A DNA stretch of 34,331 nucleotides. It comes from Myxococcales bacterium (GTDB taxonomy: Bacteria; Myxococcota_A; Polyangia; Polyangiales; Polyangiaceae). The position numbers and the translations under genes are program-made. The stretch spans positions 1-34,331 of the forward strand of contig JAJZQG010000076.1 in assembly GCA_021847645.1 (NCBI GenBank). Direction: 5' to 3'. The notes beneath the pieces are model-generated. The model was given only the letters and a program-made list of their open reading frames with translations, did no database searches and was not told the origin of the DNA. Shown here in pieces: positions 16,134-24,709 of this stretch (within the stretch, counting starts at the first letter, position 1; every line of letters begins with the position of its first letter).

Positions 16134-17903
16134 CTACTCATCCTTGTCCTTGGGCTCGCGGGCGTAGAACTCGTTGATCTTGACGTCGGCTCCGGCCTTC
16201 TCGCGCAGGCGCGCCACGTAGTCCAACAGGATGTCGTGGGCTTTGACCCGGATGAACTGCTGGATGTACGAGTCGCGATCCTTGGCGAATTCCTCGCGGG
16301 TGGCGGCCTTCTTCTCCTTGAGCTGCGCAACGACGTAGCCGCCCTCCACCTTGATCAGATCCGGCGCCAGGTCGCCGACCTTGGGGATGGCGAACGCGAT
16401 GGCCGCCACGTTCACGCCCGCTTCTACCCCCGGAATCGGGCTTTCGTCCGGCGTGAAGGCCGGCGTCGTCTCGACCTTGGGCAGGTCTGCGTCGCTGGTG
16501 TCCGCCGAACCCTCGGTGTCGGACGCCTCGCCAGCCTTCTTCTCGCCTTCCTTGGGCTCGCCCGCCTTGGCCTTCGCTGCCTTCGCGGCCGCTTCGGCGC
16601 GCTTGGCGTAGCCTGTCTCCTGATCCATCGCGGCGATCACGTCCTTGGTCGCCTGCTCCAGCGTCTTGCCACCCGTCACCGCGTCGCGAATCCGCTTGGC
16701 AGCCGACGTCACCATGTTCTCCGTCTCGAAGGCCGTCATCAGGTCCTTGGCCACCAGCCCGCGCGCCGCTTGCTCCGCCTTCTTGGCGTCGTCCGGCATC
16801 ACCGCCTCGAGCTGGACCACGTGGAAGCCCATGGGCGTCTCGACGATGTCGCTCACGTCGCCCGGCTTCTTCATGGCGAAGACGACATCCTCGAGCTCCT
16901 TGGCCCACTTGCCGCGCACGTTGCACCCCAGCTCGCCACCCTTGGCCTTGCTGGCCTGGTCCTCGCTTACTTCCTCGGCGACCTTGGCGAAGTCCTCTCC
17001 GCCCCGCACGCGCTGCAGCGCCTTCTCGATGATGTCCTGCGCTTCTTCCCGCGTGTGGCCTCGCAGAGGCGAGCTCTCGCTCTTGATGGCGACTACGATG
17101 TGGCGGATCTGCCGGCAGCCCGGCGCAAAGGCGGCCTTGCGCTCCTCCCAGCTCTTGTCGACCTCGGCCTTGTTGGCTTTCGCCCACGCCTCGACCTTCT
17201 GGGGCGAGGTGTCCACGTACCGCTTGGCGAACCACGCACGGCGCAACGTCACGTAGTCCAGCGTCGCCGTGGACTTCTCCCGCACATAGGCGGCGAACGC
17301 CTCGTCGTCGCTCACGTTCGCGCGCGACGAGATCAGCGCGCGCATGCGCGCGGCCAGCAACTCGGAGGTCTGCATCTCCACGAACTTCTCCGGGCTGCGG
17401 TTGGTCATGGAGCGGATCGTGCGCTGGAACACGCGGTCGTCGAACTTGCCGGTGTGAGGATCGGACACGGGCATCGTCCGCACCATCTCCTCATTGAGGC
17501 CGAGCCGGTACGCCAGGCCGATGCTCTTGACCGGCATCGAGACGTGGAAGCGACCGCGCACGAGCTCGGACTTGACCTCGCGCTCGGTCACCGTCACCCC
17601 CAGCCGCGCCGCGTCCTGATCGAGCAGCGTGCGCTCGACCAGACCGTCGAGCACCTGGCGCCGAATCCCCAGCGCCTTGAGCCGCTGATCGTCCATTCCA
17701 CGCGGTGCGACCAGCCCCAGCGCCGCGTAGAACTCCTTGGGATCGATGCACCGATCGCGGATGTTGGCCGCGCACTGCCGGGTCAGCGACCCGGTCTGCT
17801 CGCCACCCTGGGGACGGAACTGGATGACGAACACCATGAGCATGGCGAAGACGATCGCGCCGTAGACGATCGACATGACGCCCTTGTTGCCTGTGCCGAG
17901 CAT
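16134..17903 (-). CDS. PpiD/SurA-like membrane-anchored peptidyl-prolyl isomerase
   Basis: 589 residues from ATG at 17903-17901. One N-terminal transmembrane helix (about residues 9-27, VMSIVYGAIVFAMLMVFVIQ) anchors the protein facing the periplasm. A SurA_N-like chaperone region (about 30-230) includes VLDGLVERTLLDQDAARLG. A parvulin domain (about 255-360) shows RQIRHIVVAI, GGEDFAKVAEEVSED, KGGELGC and MGFHVVQLE. A Lys/Ala/Glu-rich low-complexity insert (about 430-475) precedes a second, degenerate C-terminal parvulin-like part (AIAFAIPKVGDLAPDLIKVE). It should help fold secreted and outer-membrane proteins. The catalytic His of the parvulin is in IRHIVV. It is smaller than E. coli PpiD at 623 residues but the same in order. 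Confidence 0.88.
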   Translation of the reverse strand: MLGTGNKGVMSIVYGAIVFAMLMVFVIQFRPQGGEQTGSLTRQCAANIRDRCIDPKEFYAALGLVAPRGMDDQRLKALGIRRQVLDGLVERTLLDQDAARLGVTVTEREVKSELVRGRFHVSMPVKSIGLAYRLGLNEEMVRTMPVSDPHTGKFDDRVFQRTIRSMTNRSPEKFVEMQTSELLAARMRALISSRANVSDDEAFAAYVREKSTATLDYVTLRRAWFAKRYVDTSPQKVEAWAKANKAEVDKSWEERKAAFAPGCRQIRHIVVAIKSESSPLRGHTREEAQDIIEKALQRVRGGEDFAKVAEEVSEDQASKAKGGELGCNVRGKWAKELEDVVFAMKKPGDVSDIVETPMGFHVVQLEAVMPDDAKKAEQAARGLVAKDLMTAFETENMVTSAAKRIRDAVTGGKTLEQATKDVIAAMDQETGYAKRAEAAAKAAKAKAGEPKEGEKKAGEASDTEGSADTSDADLPKVETTPAFTPDESPIPGVEAGVNVAAIAFAIPKVGDLAPDLIKVEGGYVVAQLKEKKAATREEFAKDRDSYIQQFIRVKAHDILLDYVARLREKAGADVKINEFYAREPKDKDE

Positions 17904-18105
17904 GGACCTGCCTTACCTTCAAACGAAGCGCGCGGCGGCGCCTCGGTCACGACGGGGACCTCACCTGAACCCCAAGCTCGTAGGAGCCGGGAGCGGGCTT
18001 GTAGAGCACCGCGCCATAGCACGCGCCACCGCCAAGGTCCATGCGGTGCTGGCTTTGCCTTGGCTGGGACGGGCCGCTCTGAACGGATGGCGACCGCTCG
18101 CCCCC

Positions 18106-18576
18106 TCAACGCGGCACGACCTTCTCGACCGACATCGCGTCGCGAACCACGGCCACCATCTCCTGCAGATCGGCGGCGGCCTTGTCGAACAGCACCAGGT
18201 ACCACGTGTCCAACACGCGCGTGCTGTCGCTCGGATCGGCCAGTTGCACCACCTCGGTGCCCACCTCCCTGAAGCCGTTGGACGACGCGTGCGTCGCGAG
18301 GCTCCGGGCGCGCGCGAACAGCACCTCAGGCGTCTCGTGCGACGCCGGGAAGTCACAGCGTTGGGCCCGCGTGGCGAAGCGCACCCGCAGGCTGCCTTGC
18401 ACCAGCACGCTGACGTTGGCGTCCATCAGCAGGTTGTCACGCACGCGCTCGGCTACGTCGACTCGATTGCCCACCGTCTGGTAGACCTCGAAGCCGCCTT
18501 CGACCAGGCGGCTGGCAACTTCGCGGAGCGCTGTTTCGGTTTCTTGATCGCGCATGGCCTCGAATCGGCGGCTCAT
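18106..18576 (-). CDS. Unrecognised conserved-looking cytosolic protein
   Basis: 156 residues from ATG at 18576-18574, preferred because GAAGG lies 8 nt upstream; an in-frame ATG at 18555 would give 149 residues. The frame extends further upstream but those residues are low-quality. The protein is alpha/beta in character: TALREVASRLVEGGFEVYQTV, then VAERVRDNLL, VSVLVQGSLRVRFATRAQ, TEVVQLADPSDS and WYLVLFDKAA. No signal or membrane segment. I cannot name a family. It lies first on the minus-strand series leading to the foldase (202-nt gap, so perhaps separately expressed) and is divergent from the PilZ gene. Confidence 0.65.
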   Translation of the reverse strand: MSRRFEAMRDQETETALREVASRLVEGGFEVYQTVGNRVDVAERVRDNLLMDANVSVLVQGSLRVRFATRAQRCDFPASHETPEVLFARARSLATHASSNGFREVGTEVVQLADPSDSTRVLDTWYLVLFDKAAADLQEMVAVVRDAMSVEKVVPR

Positions 18577-18793
18577 CCTGCAAGCCTTCGCCGCCCGCCA
18601 GCGTTGGGACTGCCGGGCGGGCAAGCATTGCACGGATTGTGCTCCTGGCGCTTGTCCCACGCAACCCGACACGCGGTGCGCCTTGACTGCGCTCGCCGCT
18701 GGTGCCAAGCCACACACGTTCCGGAGCCCTGCGCGTGGGGTCGTTGCCCTTCGGTCCGACGGAACCTGCCCGCTACTCCGCACTCACTTCGAC

Positions 18794-18797
18794 GGAG
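18794..18797 (+). promoter_or_regulatory. Ribosome site fixing a TTG start
   Basis: GGAG 6 nt before TTG 18804. No in-frame ATG exists near the beginning of the PilZ domain, and the more upstream GTG/TTG candidates lack such a site. Confidence 0.6.
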
Positions 18798-18803
18798 TTC
18801 GTC

Positions 18804-19274
18804 TTGACCGCAAATCGACGCAGCCTCACCCCCCCAACCGGGCTCAAGGGAGTCATCGCCCAACGTCGTGGCACGGGCGGAGCGCGCCGGGAGATCTCCG
18901 CGCAGATCGTGCTGCGATCCGGCGATCTCGAGTACGAGGGCTGGGCCCTGAACATCAGCCGCGGCGGTATTCGCGTGTTGATCGAGGGGCACGTCTCCCT
19001 CGGCGAGGATTACCAGGTCCTCGGCTACAATCCGGAGGACCCAGACGCTCCGCCGCGTCCCGCCCGCGTCGTCTGGATGCAGGACGAGCGCGACGGTGCC
19101 GTGCTCGGCATGGAGTTCCTCGACGAGCCCGCCGGCTCGACCGCACCGGGCGCACCGTCTTCTCCGCCCGCCCAAGCGTCGACGCCGCCTGGAGCTGCGC
19201 CGAGCACCGGTGCCTCCAGCGCGCCGTCAGTCGCGCCCCCCGAACCGCCCTCCGAGCCCCCTGCCAAGCCCTGA
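18804..19274 (+). CDS. PilZ-domain c-di-GMP receptor-like protein
   Basis: 156 residues from TTG 18804, chosen on its GGAG 6 nt upstream; a GTG at 18702 would add 34 residues. PilZ features: basic N-terminal segment with QRRGTGGARR (RxxxR-like c-di-GMP arm) and EISAQIVLRSG, followed by ALNISRGGIRVLIE (the DxSxxG-type strand here reads N-I-S-R-G-G), then ARVVWMQDERDGAVLGMEFL. The last 45 residues are a Pro/Ala/Ser tail without structure. PilZ proteins bind c-di-GMP and alter motility, exopolysaccharide or enzyme activity. The variant N for D in the DxSxxG motif is common among myxobacterial PilZ proteins but may weaken binding. It precedes the thioredoxin gene by 97 nt. Confidence 0.85.
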   Translation: MTANRRSLTPPTGLKGVIAQRRGTGGARREISAQIVLRSGDLEYEGWALNISRGGIRVLIEGHVSLGEDYQVLGYNPEDPDAPPRPARVVWMQDERDGAVLGMEFLDEPAGSTAPGAPSSPPAQASTPPGAAPSTGASSAPSVAPPEPPSEPPAKP

Positions 19275-19371
19275 TCGCACGTCCGACGATGAATCCTCGC
19301 CGTGCCTCTAGGCTCCTACGGCCGTATACCTTCTATCCGGGCGGCGTCAGCGCGCCGCGCCAAGGACGACC

Positions 19372-19836
19372 ATGGACCAGCGAACGACCACGATTGAATG
19401 CGATTCCTGCGGCGCCAACAACCGCGTGCCGCTCTCTCGGCTCAAGGACCGTCCCAAGTGCGGCAAGTGCGGCGCGCGCCTGCCCCTGGGCGGCGGCCCC
19501 ATCACCGTGACCGACGCCAACTTCGACGAAACCATCTCTACCTCGCCGGTGCCCGTGATCGTCGACTTCTGGGCGCCCTGGTGCGGCCCGTGCCGCATGA
19601 TCGGCCCAACCCTCGAGAAGCTGGCCGGCCAGATGCCCCACGACGTGCTCATCGCCAAGCTCAACGTCGACGAGAACCCCGGCGTGGCCTCGCGGTTCCA
19701 GGTCCGCAGCATTCCCATGCTGCTCGGCTTCGTGGAAGGCGAGGCGGTCGACACCCAGATCGGCGCCCTGCCGCCGTCCGCCCTCGAGGGCTGGGTGCGT
19801 CGCGTGATCGACAAGGGCCGCATGATCGCTGACTGA
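19372..19836 (+). CDS. trxC: Thioredoxin 2 (TrxC type, N-terminal zinc ribbon)
   Basis: 154 residues, ATG 19372 with AAGGA about 5 nt upstream. N-terminal zinc ribbon with C10-x2-C13 and C30-x2-C33 (IECDSCGANN, PKCGKCGARL), then a thioredoxin fold: VIVDFWAPWCGPCRM (W70-C71-G72-P73-C74), KLNVDENPG and the cis-Pro loop SIPMLLGF. This is the TrxC arrangement of a cytosolic disulfide reductase linked to oxidative stress; the zinc ribbon is thought to be redox-sensitive in TrxC. Chain length and order match the family. It lies between the PilZ gene and the VWA lipoprotein, with the glutathione genes a few kb away. Confidence 0.95.
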   Translation: MDQRTTTIECDSCGANNRVPLSRLKDRPKCGKCGARLPLGGGPITVTDANFDETISTSPVPVIVDFWAPWCGPCRMIGPTLEKLAGQMPHDVLIAKLNVDENPGVASRFQVRSIPMLLGFVEGEAVDTQIGALPPSALEGWVRRVIDKGRMIAD

Positions 19837-19980
19837 CCCGGTCTGCGTTCTCCCCTTCGAGGCGCTCGCGAGCATCCGGCTCACCGTCGGCGGACCGCAC
19901 CGGCCGGCTGCCTTTCCCCCATGCACGACCGACGGGACGATGGTACAAAGACCCGTTCCCGACTTGCCCGGAGGCTGCCC

Positions 19981-21153
19981 ATGTCCTTGCGATTTCTTTC
20001 CCGCGTCGTGACCGATCTGTCCATCGCGGCGCTCGCCATCGGCATCGCTGCTTGCAGCGCATCGTCGAACGACGGCACCACCTTCGGCCCCGGAAGCGGC
20101 GCCGGCAATTCGGGTGGCTCGGGCGGCGGATCCAACGATGCGTCGGCCGGCAACGGCGGTTCGGGCGGCATGTTCTTGGAGGCCTCGATCGGCGACGGCA
20201 CGATCAACTCGGACTCCGCTTGCGCGGCGGAGCACGCCAAGGCCGAGCAGCTGCCCCTCGACCTGTACTTCATGGTCGACCGGTCCGGCAGCATGGATAG
20301 CTACTACACCTCGCCGACCAAGTGGGAAGTACAGTCCTCGGCGCTCAACGCGTTCTTCAGCGACTCGCAGTCGGCCGGTCTGTACGTGGCGCTGAGCTTC
20401 TTCCCTGCGAACGATTCCTGCAATCCATTCGACGCGCAGTGCTCCGGGAACGGGTACGCCAAGCCGCAGGTGGATTGGGGCGTGCTGCCCAACATTCAGC
20501 CGACCTTGTCGCAGAAGATCGGGCAGAGCAGCCCCAGCGGTTGCTTCACGCCGACGCAGGAAGCCCTGAACGGGTTACTCATGGGTGCGCGCGCGCGCCA
20601 GCTCGCCGAGCCGGACCACATCGTCGCGGCAGTCTTCGCGAGCGACGGCGAGCCGTGCTGCGGCAGCTGCCCCTGCGAGGCCAACGCCTGCATCGGGCAA
20701 ATCGCAGCCGGGTACGCCACCGGTAGCCCGCCCATCAAGACCTTCGCCATCGCCGCGGACAGCTCGGCCATGGGCGTGCTGACCGCCATTGCGCAGCAGG
20801 GAGGCACCAACACGCCGTTCGACGCGACCGGTGGCACCCAGAGCTTCATCGACGCGCTCAACGCCATCCGCGGCTCCATGCTCGCCTGCGAGTACAAGAT
20901 GCCGGTGCCGGAAGCCGGCACGATCAACCCGAACCTGGTCCAGGTGCAGTTCACGCCCACCAACGCCACGGACCCGGTCACCATCCCGCACAAGACCGAC
21001 CAGAGCCAGTGCGGCAGCGACCCGGGCTGGTACTACGACAACAACACGAACCCCTCGAAGATCGTCTTCTGCCCGTCGACCTGCTCGATGGTCCAGAACG
21101 ACCAGAGCGGCAAGCTCGACATCCTGCTCGGCTGCTCGGGCATCCAGACCTGA
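19981..21153 (+). CDS. VWA-domain lipoprotein with intact MIDAS
   Basis: 390 residues; ATG 19981 fixed by GGAGG (19970-19974) 6 nt upstream. Signal and lipobox AIGIAAC give Cys25, followed by a Gly/Ser/Asn linker to about residue 65. The von Willebrand factor A domain starts near 92: LDLYFMVDRSGSM carries the metal-adhesion motif D100-x-S102-x-S104, with the T-bearing segment at SGCFTPTQEALNG and the later D in VAAVFASDGEPC. Cysteine pairs in CCGSCPCEANAC and CPSTCSM suggest disulfides. Members of this type are outer-membrane binding proteins of unknown ligand, abundant in myxobacteria. TGGTACAAA at 19941-19949 may be an extended -10. Confidence 0.9.
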   Translation: MSLRFLSRVVTDLSIAALAIGIAACSASSNDGTTFGPGSGAGNSGGSGGGSNDASAGNGGSGGMFLEASIGDGTINSDSACAAEHAKAEQLPLDLYFMVDRSGSMDSYYTSPTKWEVQSSALNAFFSDSQSAGLYVALSFFPANDSCNPFDAQCSGNGYAKPQVDWGVLPNIQPTLSQKIGQSSPSGCFTPTQEALNGLLMGARARQLAEPDHIVAAVFASDGEPCCGSCPCEANACIGQIAAGYATGSPPIKTFAIAADSSAMGVLTAIAQQGGTNTPFDATGGTQSFIDALNAIRGSMLACEYKMPVPEAGTINPNLVQVQFTPTNATDPVTIPHKTDQSQCGSDPGWYYDNNTNPSKIVFCPSTCSMVQNDQSGKLDILLGCSGIQT

Positions 21154-21177
21154 GCGCCTCGCGCGCCACACCGCATC

Positions 21178-21870
21178 GTGCAACAGCTCCCTCCGCCACC
21201 TGACGTTCCGGAGCGCCCGCCACCGCGCCTGCTCGCGGGCGAGCAGCCTCTATCCCTGCGCACCCAGGACGGGCTGCAGCTCGAGGCCCTCGCGCGGTTG
21301 CCCGCGCGCGCCACACGAGCCGTGGTGTTCTGCCACCCGCACCCGCTGTACGGCGGCACGATGCACAACGCCGTCATCCTCACGCTTGCCCGCAGGGTTG
21401 CCGAGGTGAGCGCGGACGACACGGCGACCTTGCGCTTCAACTTCCGCGGGGTCGAAGGCTCCGAGGGCACGCACGACCAGGGCAGGGGAGAGCTGCTCGA
21501 CGCGATCGCCGCGGTCGATCACGTCAAGCACGCGCTGCCTCGCGCGCGCATCACGCTGGTCGGCTACTCGTTCGGCTCCTGGGTCGGCCTGCGAGCCGCG
21601 TGGAGAGACCCGGACATCGAGCGCTACGCCCTGATCGCCCCGGCCGTGCGCCTGCTCGACTACGAAGCCTACGCGAGCGAATGGCGGCCCATCCACGCCG
21701 AGATCGCGGTGGGCGACCACGACCAGTTCGTCGAGGTCACCGACGCGCGCCGCCTGGCCGAGCGCATCGGCGCGACCCTGCACGTCATCGACGGCGCCGA
21801 TCACTTCTTCGTGGCGCACCGGTCGCTGCTGGCACGGACACTGATGAGCTTCATCGTGCCGGCGGTCTAG
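21178..21870 (+). CDS. Alpha/beta hydrolase, COG2945 type
   Basis: 230 residues from GTG 21178; no better in-frame start is seen, as the next Met lies inside the first domain. Family signs: AVVFCHPHPLYGGTMHN at about 49-65 (oxyanion region), LRFNFRGVEGSEG, ITLVGYSFGSWVGL (nucleophile Ser in G-Y-S-F-G), and the end GADHFFVAHRSL with the catalytic His; the acid is probably in VGDHDQFV. COG2945 hydrolases are of unknown substrate. The stop lies 4 nt from the stop of gshB, a tight convergent arrangement with no room for a terminator. Confidence 0.85.
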   Translation: MQQLPPPPDVPERPPPRLLAGEQPLSLRTQDGLQLEALARLPARATRAVVFCHPHPLYGGTMHNAVILTLARRVAEVSADDTATLRFNFRGVEGSEGTHDQGRGELLDAIAAVDHVKHALPRARITLVGYSFGSWVGLRAAWRDPDIERYALIAPAVRLLDYEAYASEWRPIHAEIAVGDHDQFVEVTDARRLAERIGATLHVIDGADHFFVAHRSLLARTLMSFIVPAV

Positions 21871-21874
21871 CGGT

Positions 21875-22828
21875 TCAACGCCGCTTGCCGAATGTTCGCA
21901 CCTGCTCCTCGAGCCAGGCGATCACGTCGTCTTCGGGCGAGGTGCCGCTCAGGCGCCCGAGCTCCTGGATGCCGGTGGGACTGGTCACGTTGATCTCGGT
22001 GACCTTCTCGCCGATCACGTCCAGGCCCACGAAGTAGAGCCCTGCCGCGCGCAGCCGCGGGCCGATGTGCGCCACGACCTGCTGTTCGGCGGGCGTCAAG
22101 GTGCAAGCCTCCACGCGCCCGCCCACGTGGATGTTCGCCCGCAGATCGTCCTTCCTGGGAACCCGCAGGATCGCTCCCAGCGCCTTGCCGTCCAAGAGCA
22201 GGATGCGCTTGTCACCCTCGGTGACAGCGGGAAGGAACTCCTGAACCATCACGGGGCGCGTCCCTTCGGCCGTGAGCAGGTCGATGATCGACGGCGTGTT
22301 CAGGTCCCGCGAGCCGAGCATGAGCACGCCCATGCCGCCGGCTTGATCCAACGGCTTGATGACCGCCCTGCCGCCCACGGCGTCGACGAACGAGCGCACG
22401 CGGGCGCGGTTCGCGGTCACGTAGGTTCGCGGAGTGACCTCGGGGAAATGCAGCGCGTAGAGCTTCTCGTTGGCGTCCCGCAGCGCGCGCGGGTCGTTCA
22501 CGATGAAGGTCGAAGATCGCACCAGGTCGAGCAGCTGCGTGGCGTACTGGTAGGCCGCGTCGAACGGCGGATCCTTGCGGATGAGGATCGCGTCGACCTC
22601 GTCGAGAGCGACCTCCTGCTCGCGCCCGTAGCGCGCGAAGGGCTCCTGATCCGCGATGGTCGCGACCCGCGTGGTCGCGTACGCGCGGCCGCCGTCGACC
22701 GACAGGTCTCGCAGCAGGCAGTGCAGGTTCTCGTGGCCTCGTCGCTGTGCCGCCCGAAGGAACGCGAAGGTCGTGTCCTTGTCGGGGATCATCTTCTCGA
22801 GGGGATCCATCACGTAGACGAAGCGCAT
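21875..22828 (-). CDS. gshB: Glutathione synthase
   Basis: 317 residues, ATG at 22828-22826 with GAAGGA about 6 nt upstream. Strong GshB sequence: YVMDPLEKMIPDKDTTFAFL start, LIRKDPPFDAAYQYATQLL, VNDPRALRDANEKLYALHFP, VIKPLDQAGGMGVLML (ATP-grasp loop), VMVQEFLPAV, GDKRILLLDGKALGAILR, and FVGLDVIG followed by TEINVTSPTGIQEL. It joins gamma-Glu-Cys to Gly with ATP in the cytosol. Length matches the E. coli enzyme (315). gshA is not in the window. It is divergent from the gamma-glutamyltransferase gene across 114 nt. Confidence 0.97.
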   Translation of the reverse strand: MRFVYVMDPLEKMIPDKDTTFAFLRAAQRRGHENLHCLLRDLSVDGGRAYATTRVATIADQEPFARYGREQEVALDEVDAILIRKDPPFDAAYQYATQLLDLVRSSTFIVNDPRALRDANEKLYALHFPEVTPRTYVTANRARVRSFVDAVGGRAVIKPLDQAGGMGVLMLGSRDLNTPSIIDLLTAEGTRPVMVQEFLPAVTEGDKRILLLDGKALGAILRVPRKDDLRANIHVGGRVEACTLTPAEQQVVAHIGPRLRAAGLYFVGLDVIGEKVTEINVTSPTGIQELGRLSGTSPEDDVIAWLEEQVRTFGKRR

Positions 22829-22942
22829 GGGCGATCCTTCGATGCAGGGGCCCCCACCCTAGCCGTCCGCCCCGTGCGCGGGGAGGGGATTTGGCTGCAT
22901 GGGCGCGGTTGTCGGCGCCGGATGTGGCACCATATGCGTTGC

Positions 22943-24634
22943 ATGAGACTGCTTCGTTCGATGCGAAGAGGGGCCTGGGGGATGCTTGCGCTGGCGGCCT
23001 GCGCGCTGGTCGGCCCCCTGGTGCCGGCGCAGGGAAGCGCAGGGCAGCCCGCGGGCGCCGCGGATTCTTTCGCGGTAGCCACCGAGACGAACGCCGCCAC
23101 GCGCGCTGCGATCGACACGTTGCGCGCCGGCGGAAGCGCCGCGGATGCGGTCATCACCGCGTGCCTGGTCATGGGTGTGGTCAACCCCGTCTCCAGCGGC
23201 ATCGGCGGCGGCGGCTTCGCCTTGGTGTGGGACGCGTCCACGCGCCGGGCGACCGCCCTGGACTTCCGCGAGACGGCTCCCGGCGGCATCGACCCTCGGG
23301 CCCTGGACACGCGCCCCGTCGACGAGATGAGGCGCGGCGTGCTGGTGGGCGTGCCGGGCGAGGTAGCCGGGCTCGTCGAGCTGCACAAGCGCTGGGGCCG
23401 TCGCACCTTGCGGCAGGACGCCGCGGCCGCGATTCGCGCGGCCCGCGACGGCTTCGCGATCGAGCGGCACATGGCCGCTTTGCTCCGCAGCAACCGTACG
23501 AAGCTGCAGATGAGCCTCGCGCTCGCAGATCGGTTCTTCCGTCGCGGTGCTCCGATCGACGCCGGTGCGCGCCTGCGCAACCCCCAGCTCGCGCGCACAC
23601 TCGAGGCCATCGCGACGACCGGGCCGTCCGCGTTCTATTCCGGTCCCGTGGCAGCCGAGATCGCGCGCTCCGTGCACGACTATGGCGGCTCGCTCGACCA
23701 GGCCGACCTCGCCGCCTACCGGGTGATCGACAGGGAGCCGTTGCACGTGACCTTCGATCGGCGCGACGTGTTCACCATGCCGGCTCCCTCGGCGGGCGGG
23801 CTGCTCGTTGCTCAGACGCTGCTGCTCGACGATCGTGCCCGCCTGGCTTCCCTCGGCGCCGACTCTGCCGCGTACGTGCACTTGCTGGCGGAGGGCTTCC
23901 GCGGTGCCATCGCCGATCGCATGCGGTTCTTCGGCGACCCGGCGTTCGTGCAGGTGCCGATCAACGACCTGCTGTCCGAGGCTCACCTGGGCCCGCGCCG
24001 CGCGTCGATCGCCCACGGCGGCACCCACTCTCCGCCCTCGTTCCTGCAGCCCGAGCACGGCACCATGCACATGGTCGTGGTGGATCGCGATCGCAACGTG
24101 GTGTCGCTGACCTCGACGGTGAACGACGCGTTCGGCGCACGCATCGTCGCGCCCGAATCGGGCGTGCTGCTCAACGACGAGCTCGACGACTTCACGCCTC
24201 CGGCCACGGCGCGCGCGTTCGGTCTTTCCGATGGCGGGCCCAACGCCCCGCGTGCCGGCGCGCGGCCCGTCTCGAGCATGACGCCGGTGATCGTGGTGCA
24301 GGACGGCCATCCGGTGCTGGCGCTGGGCGGGTCGGGGGGCACGCTGATCCCGACGAACGTCACGCAGGTGCTGCTACGGATGAGCGTGTTCGACGCGAGC
24401 GCGCAGCGTGCCGTGTCCGCGCCGCGGTTCGGTGTCGAGATGACGAGCGGGCGGCTGATGATCGAGCCGTCGTGGCTCGGCGCGGCCGATCTCGCTCAGC
24501 TGCAAGCGCAGGGCGAGCAGATCGCGCCGCTGGTCTATCCGGCCGCGGTGCAGGCGGTGGGCGTGCGCGGTGACGCGCGCATGGAGGCCGGCGCCGATCC
24601 GCGCAAGTTCGGCAGCGCCGTGGTCGTGCGCTGA
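22943..24634 (+). CDS. ggt: Gamma-glutamyltransferase (glutathione hydrolase)
   Basis: 563 residues from ATG 22943. Two closely spaced in-frame ATGs (22922, 22934) are alternatives and none has a ribosome site. A basic start MRLLRSMRRG and hydrophobic run give a Sec signal; LAAC at 17-20 could also be a lipobox. GGT hallmarks: GGSAADAVITACLVMGVVNP, SGIGGGGFALVW, the autoprocessing Thr374 in HGTMHMVVVDRDRNVVSLTS, then NDAFGARIV and GGSGGTLIPTN (oxyanion). The proenzyme cleaves itself before Thr374 into large and small chains. It acts in the periplasm, cleaving or transferring the gamma-glutamyl group of glutathione. It lies divergent from gshB, so synthesis and breakdown genes share an upstream region. 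Confidence 0.93.
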   Translation: MRLLRSMRRGAWGMLALAACALVGPLVPAQGSAGQPAGAADSFAVATETNAATRAAIDTLRAGGSAADAVITACLVMGVVNPVSSGIGGGGFALVWDASTRRATALDFRETAPGGIDPRALDTRPVDEMRRGVLVGVPGEVAGLVELHKRWGRRTLRQDAAAAIRAARDGFAIERHMAALLRSNRTKLQMSLALADRFFRRGAPIDAGARLRNPQLARTLEAIATTGPSAFYSGPVAAEIARSVHDYGGSLDQADLAAYRVIDREPLHVTFDRRDVFTMPAPSAGGLLVAQTLLLDDRARLASLGADSAAYVHLLAEGFRGAIADRMRFFGDPAFVQVPINDLLSEAHLGPRRASIAHGGTHSPPSFLQPEHGTMHMVVVDRDRNVVSLTSTVNDAFGARIVAPESGVLLNDELDDFTPPATARAFGLSDGGPNAPRAGARPVSSMTPVIVVQDGHPVLALGGSGGTLIPTNVTQVLLRMSVFDASAQRAVSAPRFGVEMTSGRLMIEPSWLGAADLAQLQAQGEQIAPLVYPAAVQAVGVRGDARMEAGADPRKFGSAVVVR

Positions 24635-24694
24635 GCAGCCCGTGCGGGTCTCGCCGGATCGGCCGGCACCGTGGCGCTCGCACGCCCGCGATGC

Positions 24695-24700
24695 TACCAA
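24695..24700 (+). promoter_or_regulatory. Candidate extended -10 of the MutS-like gene
   Basis: TGCTACCAA (24692-24700) reads as TGn plus TACCAA, ending 9 nt before ATG 24710. A start 6-7 nt downstream would leave about 3 leader bases. The gene has no Shine-Dalgarno. No -35 recognised. Confidence 0.3.
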
Positions 24701-24709
24701 CCGCACCTC

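Noticed and set aside
15762..18272. Plus-strand open frame of 836 codons over the M16 and foldase genes
   Set aside because: Antisense shadow; both minus-strand genes have family motifs in the correct frame.
22067..22930. Long upstream extension of the ggt frame
   Set aside because: It runs antisense through gshB; the Sec signal and conserved GGT sequence begin at about 22943.
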